The position numbers were made by a program, and so were the translations under genes. Shown here piece by piece: positions 48,714 to 59,074 of a DNA stretch of 64,000 nucleotides. Position 1 is the stretch's first letter, and every line of letters begins with the position of its first letter. Where the stretch lies: assembly GCF_024323335.1 (NCBI RefSeq), contig NC_066584.1, positions 234,624,994 to 234,688,993 on the forward strand, given 5' to 3'. The stretch is from Lathyrus oleraceus (lineage: Eukaryota > Streptophyta > Magnoliopsida > Fabales > Fabaceae). The notes beneath the pieces were generated by a model. It made no database searches. It had not been told where the DNA came from and saw only the letters and a list, made by a program, of their open reading frames with translations.

Positions 48714-50030
48714 TTGGTAGTAATTATTACAACTTTGTTATCGTATATGACTATTTTATATTTACTTGGACACTTTAAAGATTTTGTTAAGTTTTCTAAA
48801 CTTGTACAAAACCTTTTTAATTTTAAAATTGTCGCTCTCCGTAATGATCATGTCGGCGAGTTTGTAAACCATCAATTTGAAATTTTTTGCAATGAAAATG
48901 AGATAAATCATAATTTTTCTTGTTTGCGTAATCCTTAAAAAAATAATATTGTAGATCTTAAAAAATGTATTTTATAAGAATTAAGTTTGCATAATCCATA
49001 ACAAAATGGTGTTGTAGATCGTAAAAACGTGTTTTAGAAGAATTAACCCAAACAATGATAAGTGAAATGAGTTTTCCTAAATACTTTTCGGCATAGGCAA
49101 TTAATAATGCATGTCATGTCTTAAACAGGGTGGTCATTCGACCCATCCTAGAGAATATATCTTATGAACTACTTAAACGTAAGAAACCTAATACTTCATA
49201 CTTTTGCATTTTCGACCACAAATGCATTATTTTAAATATCAGTAAGGATAAAGTTGGCAAATTTGATACAAAGTTTGATGAAGGAATTTTATAGGGTAAT
49301 CATCATCGAGTAAGGCGTATATATTTATCAACAATATAACGTTTATTGTTGAAGAGTATATTCATGCATCTTTTGATGAGACCAAATCCCAAAAGTTAGG
49401 GAAATGTGATCTTTTTGGTTTTGATGTTTGAGGTGTAATAATGGAAGAATTGGTCAAAGACAACACTCGTAAAGAGGATTATTTAAAGATGAGAACATTA
49501 AGAATGATAAAGAGAATAGAAAACATGAGGAAGAAAAATAAGAGACCTCAACCCAGTAAGAATAGAATATGGCAAAGGATCACCCGTTAGATCACATACT
49601 CAAAAATATCAAAAATGGTGTAAGTACTAGATCTCGTATTAATAATTGATATAAGTATTCTCCCAAATCAAACATAAAACTATATTTGATGCTTTACTTG
49701 ATGATGGATGTATCCTTGTTATGAAATACGAGCTCATTCAATTCAAATGTAACAATGTTTGGAACCTTGTTCCATGTCCTAAAGATAAAACCTTCATTGG
49801 TACTAGATAGATGTTTACGATTTAAAACTTGCTAAAATTCCAATCAAATGTGATAACACTAATGCTATACGTATTACTAAGAATCTGATGCTACATTGAC
49901 GAACTAAACATATAAAGATCCAACACCATTTCTTCAGAGATCATGTTGAAAAGGGAGATGTTGTTTTTGAGTATGTGAATACACAAATTAGTAAGTTGAT
50001 ATTTTTACAAAACTGTTATCCTCATAATCT
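48714..50030 (+). pseudogene. SIRE-like Ty1/copia pol relic with internal deletion
   Basis: Integrase core remnants: IVALRNDHVGEFVNHQFE, where the usual DHGGEF reads DHVGEF, then INHNFSC. A duplicated RTPQQNGVV-like block follows, then continuations (VIRPILENISYELLKRKKP) in shifting frames to ~49440. The start of RT (WNLVPCPKDKTFIGTR) appears at ~49760-49810 and jumps directly to the end of RNase H (IPIKCDNTNAI, then HIKIQHHFFRDHVEKGD) at ~49840-49970. Most of RT and RNase H is therefore deleted. Many stops; long dead. Confidence 0.8.
48922..49047 (+). repeat. 63-bp in-frame tandem duplication in integrase relic
   Basis: GTTTGCGTAATCC at 48922 and GTTTGCATAATCC at 48985 begin two 63-bp units covering the PQQNGVVDRKN part of integrase. 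The second is closer to the functional sequence. Confidence 0.85.
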
Positions 50031-50773
50031 TTTCATAATATTCTTAGGGAATTGAGAATCTTGGATACTTCATGTTATAAATAGATTTATATCTCTATTT
50101 CATTTCTTCTTGCTATATTTGTTTTGTTGTAAACTAACATTTCATGTGCAAGACGTTACATTTAAACCACAACTCTATTGTATAATCCTTTCAACTCTTA
50201 TCTTTAGTTGTATTATCTTCATAATAAATTCTATATGTCTATATGTTTACTTCTTATATGTCACTTTAAGTTGATAATTTGTAAGTCATTGAGTGATTGT
50301 TCATTGTGCATTTAAAACATCTTTTTGAATTTTTCATGCATTATTTATCTTCCATTTAAGTATATCTTGATCATGTATAGTTTTGTTGTTGATTAGTTTC
50401 ATGTCGTATTGTGCATATTTTTTGCATTTGCCATGTGTTGTATCTCGTGTATCTATGATATATTATTCTATTTGGTGTATATCCTTCTCAGTTATGTATA
50501 TATTTGTTTTTTTATGGATTATTTTCTTTGTTGTTGATAATTTTTCATTTAGACCCGTTTGCATATATCTCTTTTTAATCTTTCCAAAGGGGGAGAAGTT
50601 GTAATGTGAGTATATATTTGATTTATATGTTTATGTTTCTTGTGGTATTGTGCAATGTTTTAGGGGGAGCATTAACAAAAGGAGGAAATCACAGATCATA
50701 GTATGCTTCTGCACAAAGTTGACTCAATTCCAATTACAAAAGTTACAAGCTTACCAAACATCAAAAAGGGGGA
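50031..50773 (+). other. 3' untranslated region and polypurine tracts of SIRE-like relic
   Basis: AT-rich, no gene. Purine runs AAAGGGGGAGAAG (~50586), TAGGGGGAGC (~50662) and AAAAAGGGGGA (50763-50773) look like multiple polypurine tracts; the last abuts the presumed LTR. Confidence 0.6.
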
Positions 50774-51672
50774 TACTGAAGTTGCCTTTGCCTCCTAGAG
50801 TTTACCTGTCTATGTCTTGTTGCTTGTCAATTTAGTTATTTTTTTTTGTAATAATTGAGTGTCCTCACATAGTTGTGCATCCTAGGATTTAGTTCTTAGT
50901 CGTTTTTACACATGCATAAATCAAATTCTTTGATTATAGTCTTAGCAATATGTTTTTAGTCAAATAATTGAATTTTGAATGAAGAACCACATTTGAGAAT
51001 GATTCAAGTCATACCAGGTTCTATTTCAGAATAACAATTAATTTTAATGAAAAGTTAAAGTTTTAGAACTGTGATTTGAGTTATAGGATGTCATAACTCG
51101 AATAAAACTTTGGGCAAAATCAAGATTTTGCTTATGTGAACCTTATTCGAATCACAAGAACTTCCTGACTCGGATCAAACATATTTATGAAAAATAAGAT
51201 TTTGTTTCTATCAATCTGATTCGAATCATAGTAGTGCGTGACTCAAATCACAAATGTTTGATTCAAATAACCGACTTTCTTGACTCGAATTAAATACAAA
51301 CAATAAATTTTGGATTTTGACTATGTGAATTTGATTCAAATCAGAGATCTATTTGACTCGAATCACTTGATTTGAATCATAAAAGGATTGATTTGAATCA
51401 TAGAAGAAAATCTTCTTAGTTATTGGATCTTAATTCCAATCATTCACTTTATTGACTCGTCTCATAATTCTTATTTGTGACTCAAATCAAATGACATTTT
51501 TCTCTCATTTTTGTGCTAGATCTCAACCACATATTAAAAATCATTTTCTCAAATCGCTTTTCTAAGGTTCATAACATAGATTTCCATTTTATAATTTAGA
51601 ACACACAACACTAGGGGTTCTCGCAGTACGTTTTAGAGGCTTTGACACTAAAAGTCATCTGAATTGTAAGAG

Positions 51673-52227
51673 AAAAACATGCGGTTCGGTTTGGTTCAAT
51701 TTATTTTTAAAAGTAAAACCGAACCAAATTAAACCTAAGAAATGCGGCTTGAATTGGTTTGGTTGGTTGGTTTTTTATAATATTTTTAGACATTTATACG
51801 TTACTATAAAATAAGTTTATAATTGTCTAAATAATGTTATAATTTGATACAAAAATATGAATTGTATCTTAAAATTTCATCTTATGTCTAAAGGACAAAC
51901 AATATACACGATATTTCATTCATAAATAAATTTGAAATAATACATTATGTAGTTATAGGTAAGTGTATGCATCTGAGTGTGGTAGCTTGATAACACTATA
52001 ATTTTTATTATTATCAATATATAATTTTTTTAATCCTATCCTTATTAACGTCAACAAATTAAAAATAAAAATAAAAGTAAGTATATAGTAATTTTATTTT
52101 AAATAAAAACAATTGTATTTATAAATAAATAATATTTTGTTTTTAGTTGATATGTAGATTAAAATAAATATTATACAATGAATACGATAAAATATACACA
52201 TAGTACTTATTGATTTCTTAAAGAATA

Positions 52228-52324
<97 letters not shown>

Positions 52325-52332
52325 TATATATA

Positions 52333-52375
<43 letters not shown>

Positions 52376-52465
52376 CATGAAACATTTTGTAACATAATGC
52401 AGTTTGTTTTGGCTTGGTTTGATTTGTAAAATACAAACTGCAAACGAAACCGAACCACACGGTTT
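51673..52465. mobile_element. Candidate non-autonomous DNA transposon (hAT-like MITE)
   Basis: Imperfect terminal inverted repeats: the left end has TGCGGTTCGGTTTGGTT, and the right end read on the other strand has TGTGGTTCGGTTTCGTTT. It is flanked by 8-bp near-duplicates TGTAAGAG (51665-51672) and TGTTAGAA (52466-52473), 6 of 8 identical. It is ~793 bp, has no coding content and contains a long AT tract. An 8-bp duplication suggests hAT; decay leaves doubt. Confidence 0.5.
52225..52373. repeat. AT microsatellite
   Basis: About 150 bp of nearly pure TA repeats with TATTATA interruptions, inside the candidate DNA transposon. Confidence 0.97.
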
Positions 52466-53630
52466 TGTTAGAACATGATCCACAACACACATTTTCTCTC
52501 AACTTTCAGAAAAGGTTTTTAAATCTTATTTTGAGTTTTGCAGCTGAAATCTCTTCATCTTCATCCTCTAATATCATTCATTATTTTCTTGATTAAGTTC
52601 TCATCTTATGGTGTGGGATCTGCGAGCAATATCATTTTGTTATTTAACATTATGTGAATATTTCTTAAGGATTTCAGAGGTTGGCATCTATATGTGTGGT
52701 TTTGGATGAGATCGATAAATTCAACAGAAAAAGAAATAGGTTTTTCTCTCTAGGATGACTTTGGTAGAGTTGTGTTGAAGCCTATATACATAGTTAGAGT
52801 TTTTTGCATCTTCAAACAGTTTAAGACTCAAGGAACCGGTAGGGCTAAGTAAAGTTCACTGCAGAATGGCGACTTGGAGCAACATTTTTGAAGCTGAAAG
52901 ATTTAAGTCGAAGTCGAGTAAGAATTTCGTAAGGATTCAATTTCAGAAGCCATGTACATTTAAAGAGGGACTAGATCGAAGATCTTTATTTTTAACATTA
53001 TTCATATTGTAATTGTACTAAACAGCTATGTGCAAATTTGTCAAAATCATAGTGGAAGAACAACAAATTTTCAATGGACAACCATTAGAGAGTGAAGTGG
53101 GCATAACAAGGACAAATTTCTGAACCACTATACATTTGGCGTACTATCTTTTTCTCCTTTTCTCTCTCTTTACATTTTGTTTTAGGATTGTATATGAGAT
53201 TTAATATTTTCTTAGAATCTCATGATAATAGGGTTTATCGTATCGATAGTGATTTTGTTAATAAGTTTTAAGCTTTGTTAGATTGAGAACTCGAAACTTT
53301 CTTATTGTTGATTACACCTGAAAAACTATAATGTTAGATTTCTTACGTAATAGATTAGATTCTCTTTCCACACCCTGTGTAAGTCAATTTTGATTTAATT
53401 GATATATTTGTTGTATTGGTATTTTTCTCATCTACTTTCCATTCCGTCCAAAAAGTATATGAATTTTGTACTTAAACTTCTGATATGCAAAATTATTTTT
53501 AAACACTAATTTTCGAAAGAAATTTTTCAAATCGATATATTTTCTGGGATGGTATATTTAACCTCCCTTTATAGACCATTCAAATTGATGTTCTCCCCAA
53601 ATAATAATTGACTCCGTCGATTACGGTTAC

Positions 53631-53932
53631 AGTAGTGCAATGGCGGAATGGATCCCCTAGATGGATGATTGAGTGTTGGGTGTAGGGCATGCATCGTGAT
53701 GGATTATGGATTGAGTTTCTTTGGAGGTTACCGTTGTTGACAATTATGAAAGTAAACGATCCTTAGATCGACTAACAAAAACGATTGTGGGGGTGTAACA
53801 TAATGAATCCGAGAAATTTGATATGGAATTTAATGAGAATTAAGAGACGATTCCCATAAATAGTGCCACAATTTTTGATCGGAATAGAAAAATAAATGGT
53901 GAATCGGCGAGGTCATCGTCGGCTTTCATCAC
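53631..53932. other. Unassigned junction DNA
   Basis: About 300 bp between the copia LTR tail and the last exon of the minus-strand gene. No feature recognised. The break between the copia and the Tat-type sequence lies somewhere here. Confidence 0.4.
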
Positions 53933-56900
53933 CTACTCCTCAATCATTCCCAGCATTTTGGTGACCTCTTCGTCGGCTTTCATCACCAGCTCCCATTTCT
54001 CCTTCACAAAGGCCTTTGTGGTTACAATCTGGTGTTCATTTTCCCTAACATTGTCGAGATGACGCAACATGGGAACCAGAAGTTTTTCAAAGGTGGCCAT
54101 CGCACACTTAGCATACTCAGAAAGGTGAAGCTCCTTGAGTTGGGCAAGCACATGCAAGAGTTCTGGGCCGACAGCAAGTTCACTCATAAGCACATGGGGT
54201 AGATCTGGATTCAAGGCGTAAAAACGAACCCTGTCCATCAGAGCTTTGACCTTTGTCGCTTCAGGACCCATCTTATCATAATGGAGTTGGTGAAGCTCCT
54301 TAGAATCTGAAGAAGCATCACGTGATCTTACTAGGCTATGAAGCCTAGCAATTGCTTCTAGAGCAGAAGGCTTTATTGCCAGCCCCTGGGAAGATGAAGG
54401 GGAAGCAGTATGTAGAGGAGCAGTTGGAGGAGGCTGGATTTTTGTAATGCCAGCATTTCCTTGTCCCCTTGAATCCTGCAAAGGCAAGGAAGTTGAAGAA
54501 AGACTAGAGTCAGAACTAGTCGAACTCGAATCCATGTGCGTTGCAGGGCTAGTGACTGAACCAGAATCACTATCACTAATCTGGATAGGGGAGCCAGTGA
54601 ACTCACCAGCATGGTCGACAGAGGCTGCTTAGTGAGATGGAGAAGAAGTTGTCGACAGGGGAGTATAGTCTACAACATGGTGAGGTTGCTCACCAGAAGC
54701 ATCAGCCTATTTTAGAGCAAAAGGATGTTTGTAAGAAAAGTCCAGCAATTCAAGGAAAAAGATAGTAAAACAAGTGATTACCTATGTCGGTGTAGGAAGA
54801 ACAATATCCGGATTCCCTTCCTCCAAGATAGCAGCAGCAGGGATGTTGGTCGGCTTCGAAGTCCCCACAACTGGATCAAGGACTTTATTGAGGATAGACG
54901 TGTCGACCACAATGGTGTCAGCGTCTAGAGAAGAAGGAGCCTTTGTAGGGAGCACTTTGTGTTGTTTTTTCTTCTTTGCTTCACCACCCTTAGAGGGAGA
55001 ATCATGCTTCTTCCTTTTATGGCCCTGGTGGCCTTTGGATTTGTGGGATTGTTAAGAAGATGGTTGAGTCGGCTAAAGACAGGAAGAGAGGTTATAAGCA
55101 GTTATTTTACTCAAAAGATCGGACAAGCCGACAAGAAATACCTCAGGTCATGTGGCAGCAGAACCCTTGTGTTTTTTGGATTTCTTGGACTGAGGAGAAG
55201 GGACAAGTAGATCTGTCGAACATGGTCGACCCTGCACATAAGTAAAAGGTCAGAGACCATGTATTGTTTTTCTTAGAGAAATCACAGGGTTGAATGAGAT
55301 TGCTACGTATAGTTGCATACCGAAGAATTGGATTTTTTTCAAAACTTTGGAAATGGGTTGCTCATCATCCTCAGAGGACTTCTCAGGAGCAGCCTGCAAG
55401 AGTGGAAATGACAGTTAAGAATATATACCAAAGTAAGAGAAAACGGTAAATCAGCCAGATTTGAACCTGAGTCTTTTCTGTCGAAATGATAGGTTCATTG
55501 ACAGAAGCGTGATCCACAGGGTCTATGGGGATTGTTGTAAAGAAAACATAGAAAATCAAGTAAGCGACAAAATCCAAATAAAAGGAGATGCTGACTTTCC
55601 AGAAAAGTGTTACCAACTTGTGTGGTATCGAGCACTCTAACATATTGAGGATCAATATGAAGTGGCCCCGAGTAGTAGGGCAGATAATGCTTCGTCGGTA
55701 CCACTTTGTCGGCCTTTTTCTTATAAGCATTTTGGACGTCTGAAAAGGGACAATAATACCAATCTAGAATTGAATAGCCGAAGGCCAAAGCCAATGGGCT
55801 AGATGGAAAAGGAGGGAATTTGATGTTTCCGAAATGAAGGGCGTAAAGATACTTGTCTTTCGCGTAACCAGGGATTTTAAGCTTTGGGAGCATGTCGGTT
55901 ACCTTCTCCTTTAATTCATATGCGGCCTCAGAAATGGTCCGACGAAGATTATCAGGTCGATACACAACTCGGAAATATTTCTGGAAAGCTTGAATTTGTT
56001 TGATATGGAAAGCCTTACACTTGGTCGATTTCACCTGCAAATGGACAAGAGCCTGAGTTAGTTCAGATAATTTGGCCTCAGGAGCACCAACGTAAGCAGC
56101 AAGATATGATTGCCATCAATCATCAAATTCTTTGGTGCAGAAGAAGGCTGGTTGAAACGGGATGGAATAGAGCCTTGGTCGGTTTTCCCAAAGGGCCTCA
56201 ATATCTTCTTGGATCATACTTCAGGGTTGATCATAAAGGATGTTTGTGAGTATGTCGAGAGAAGAATACAGGCACTTGGGGACAAACTGACAAAGTCCAA
56301 ATTGTCTAGCTACCAAGTTGGGTTGGTAAGCAACTAGTCCATGGTTGACGCCGGATGTTACAGCCGACAGAAACTGGGGGACCAGAAAGCGTCTCCGGAT
56401 AACAAAGGTTTCATTCTTGTTCTCATCTTCACCCAAAGGAAAATCCTCGGTGAGCCATTCACGCCTTCAGTCCGACTACTGAAAGGAGCCATAGAGGGGT
56501 GAAAGTCGGCGTGAGTCAACATAATGTCAAACAAAAGGCGAAACACCTTGACATCAGGAAAGGTTTTGTCGGTGGGGGTTAGAGGGATCAGTCGCTTCCA
56601 AAAAGGAGTTGGTCTTCTAGGGGACACGCGACCCTTCTCATCCCATGAGACGTTATATCTTTAGAAAAAGTGGCGTTGAGCCACAGTTGTAGGAACCAAA
56701 AGGGACCGTGAGCCAAGACATTCTTCTTTTTTTAGTTCTCAGGGTCAAAGAGTTTGATTTGGCAGACAACTTCAGACAAAGACTCATAAAGAGAGGCCAG
56801 TATTAATTGGCCAAGAGCGATGTCACACTGTTGGTGTAGCTGAGTTGCCAGGAGAGCAAAGTGTTTAGCTATCTGCATTGATCTAGAGTAGAACACAAAA

Positions 56901-57628
56901 CGAGACAGCCAAAGAGTTAGAAAGACCACATGTTCTTCAGTGGTCACAGGGCCCGAAGATGTAGCATGATGATCAATGAAGTTATTGTACGTCGATTTGC
57001 GAGAGTCACCAACGTCAAACCTTAGAGAGACTGGTGCTACGACTTCACAGTCGAAGACTTCGCCGGTCGGTTTTAGGCCTGTAATGGCCACAATATTTAA
57101 AAGCGTCGGCGTAATCATGCCACACTTTGTATGAAAGGAGTTGGTCGAACTGTCCCAGAATTGGAGGGCATCCAGCAACATACCACAGGATTGAGGGGGG
57201 CCACAACGGGCAATCTACAAAAGGGTATATATACATATTCGTTTCCAGTGGTCGATTTTCTCTGCTTCTAAACGATCCATCCAAGCGCAAAACTTAGGAC
57301 AGTTCTTGGGAGGAGTAGTTCTAAAATTCCTTTCGACATAATGGAGGGAGAAAGGTTTTTGAGAAGAAACTAGTGGTTCAGAAAGATGACTGGTAGGGAA
57401 AAGGGAATTTTTCTTAGTTATCTCAGGTTGGAGATTTTCTGGGAGTGGACCTAAGAATGCTAGAGGTTTGTCAAATAGGGAGAAAGGGATTAATACCTGA
57501 GAACGCCATATTTTGGCTTTTTCTTCAGCAAAAGGAGGTTCACGAACATATTCCTTGCCATCAATGGTGAGTGGTTGCGTGAGCTTCGCAGCAGAGAGAA
57601 GTGTTTTGTTTTTGCTTGAGCTAGCCAT
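53933..57628 (-). pseudogene. Antisense plant-mobile-domain gene (Tat extra ORF), multi-exon, degraded
   Basis: The start ATG is at 57628 (MASSSKNK). A plant-mobile-domain-like core follows: FHTKCGMITPTLLNIVAITG (~57130), EEHVVFLTLWLSRFVF (~56930), IALGQLILASLYESL (~56800), then LVAYQPNLVARQFGL (~56320) in another frame. The next exon (56040-55614) continues the domain. Five GT...AG introns fit: 55523-55613, 55394-55466, 55232-55320, 55073-55141 and 54707-54781, 69-91 nt each. The codon frame is kept across the first two. Later exons encode a Lys-rich, nuclear-localisation-like stretch and a helical C-terminus ending at 53933. Damage: TAG 57215-57217, frameshifts near 56720 and 56360, and TGA or TAA in later exons. 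Extra ORFs of this kind, some antisense, are known from Tat elements; their role is unknown. Confidence 0.75.
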
Positions 57629-58044
57629 GGAAGAAGTTGAAGGTTTGAAGAAGAAAGGTTGTTTTCGTTTACTAAAGCAGAGGGCGAAAAAAGGAAAGAA
57701 GAAGAAGAAACAAGGGTTTTATAAGAGTTAAACCCTAGGAAAAGGAAAAATGGACGTTTGGTTTTCCTTTTCTGACACATGTACCCATCTTCCCACGTCT
57801 GCAGACACGTGGAGGCGAAGAGGCAGTCGTGGTTGGAAACATGTTTCCGTCATAAAGACGTGAAGTGATGGAGACGTGATTTTGTGAGTCTCGAGAGAAA
57901 AATGAGATGTTTGACATGATAAGATGACGTCAGCAGCGTGGAAAAAACAGGTGTACCACCAAGTAGAAGTGGAAACGGTAAAGAACAATTCGATATCTCA
58001 AAGATGCCATTATCTCATAAAAAGTCGACATTCGAAAATGACAT
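57629..58044 (-). promoter_or_regulatory. Upstream region of antisense gene
   Basis: 415 bp between the antisense ATG and the polypurine tract. It must hold the leader and possibly the promoter of the minus-strand gene unless that lies in the LTR. I see no convincing TATA box, and the short ORFs here are not gene-like. Confidence 0.35.
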
Positions 58045-58059
58045 CTCTGGGGGGCATTT
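58045..58059 (+). other. Polypurine tract before internal LTR
   Basis: CTCTGGGGGGCATTT directly precedes the LTR start TGTTACC. It has the same GGGGCAT arrangement as the Ogre tract at 26911-26930. Confidence 0.65.
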
Positions 58060-59027
58060 TGTTACCACAAGAAATTAATAGGACATGTTGAAGGCGTAAT
58101 TAATGAAAGTTCCTTATGGATTTAAGGATTATACCCCACCTAGGGGGGGTTGAAAGAAGGCTGAGCCAAAGATAAGCAAGAGCTGGGAAAGCCACAAGTT
58201 ACCAGAAGATGAAATCGACAGAAGAAGCATGTTTGGTCGAAATCCGTTATGTCGACTGAACCAGAGATTGGGACTTAAGAAATTATTGATTGTACCAAAC
58301 ACATAGGGGATGATGTCGACATAATTACCTGAGCGGGATAAGTTTGAAATTCAAAATAACTAGCAGTTACAAGGAGAACAAGTGCCAAAATATGGAGCAG
58401 TTTTTAGATAGTGTGACATGACGTCTGTGTACAAACAGTTATTTTTGAGTAGTTTTTGCTTGTAGACAGTTTCTTTTGTTCATTATAAATAAGGGATCCC
58501 ACAGAGGACTCCGGGTGTTCACTTTGTACCAAAATCACTTGTAAAAAACTTCACATTCCCAATGCGAGGAAGCAAGAGTTTTTAAGAGTGCTATGTACGT
58601 GAATCACCACATTTACTTCAATGCAACTTCCTTATTTTTCAATTGTTCCCGTTGAACACTTTATTTTAATTTCCTTTACGTTTGAATTATCCTTTTTTGT
58701 TGTCGTCTACGTTGGCGACACTAACTCTATTACGATAATAGAATTCACCAAAGGTGTGTTTGTTGTGTATGTCTTTTGAATGTTATAGTGTTGTCGGTCA
58801 CGAGTCACCCATAGTCTATAGCATCATCATTTCGTGTAGAAAAACCTTTGCTTGTTCAATACTTTGTCAGAAGCCGTTTCTCACAAAGTTAATAGTCTGT
58901 CGAATTGAGCAAGTTACCATGTTACATTAGCACATGTCTTAGGATCAACTGGTCGATCCTGCAAGTAACCCTTAGTTTTAAGGCTTAGGGAGGACCAACG
59001 GTTGTTTACCAATTTCCACAGTAAACA
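58060..59027 (+). repeat. LTR of Tat element (968 bp)
   Basis: TGTTACCACAAG to CAGTAAACA, with matching TGTT/AACA ends. TATAAATA lies at 58484-58491 and a leader-like stretch follows. It is bounded left by a polypurine tract and right by a primer site. Confidence 0.85.
58484..58491 (+). promoter_or_regulatory. TATA box of Tat LTR
   Basis: TATAAATA within TTCATTATAAATAAGGG, about 425 bp into the LTR. Confidence 0.7.
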
Positions 59028-59030
59028 AAA

Positions 59031-59049
59031 TGGCACGCCCAGTGGGACC
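59031..59049 (+). other. Primer binding site of Tat element
   Basis: TGGCACGCCCAGTGGGACC starts 3 nt after the LTR. It begins with the TGG expected opposite a tRNA CCA end. I do not assign the tRNA with confidence. Confidence 0.75.
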
Positions 59050-59074
59050 AGTGCTAGTGTAGTTACACAATTGC

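Larger units (their letters stand above)
50777..53630 (+). repeat. Probable 3' LTR of SIRE-like relic (with insert)
   Basis: It begins after the AAAAAGGGGGA tract. The tail at ~53060-53170 (GAAGTGGGCATAACAAGG, GAACCACTATACATTTGG) is typical of copia LTR ends. It contains many GATTCGAATC-like words (51000-51500) and a candidate DNA transposon at 51673-52465. Both ends are approximate. Confidence 0.6.

Noticed and set aside
52094..52502. Tyr/Ile-rich minus-strand ORFs of 76-132 codons
   Set aside because: Translations of an AT microsatellite.
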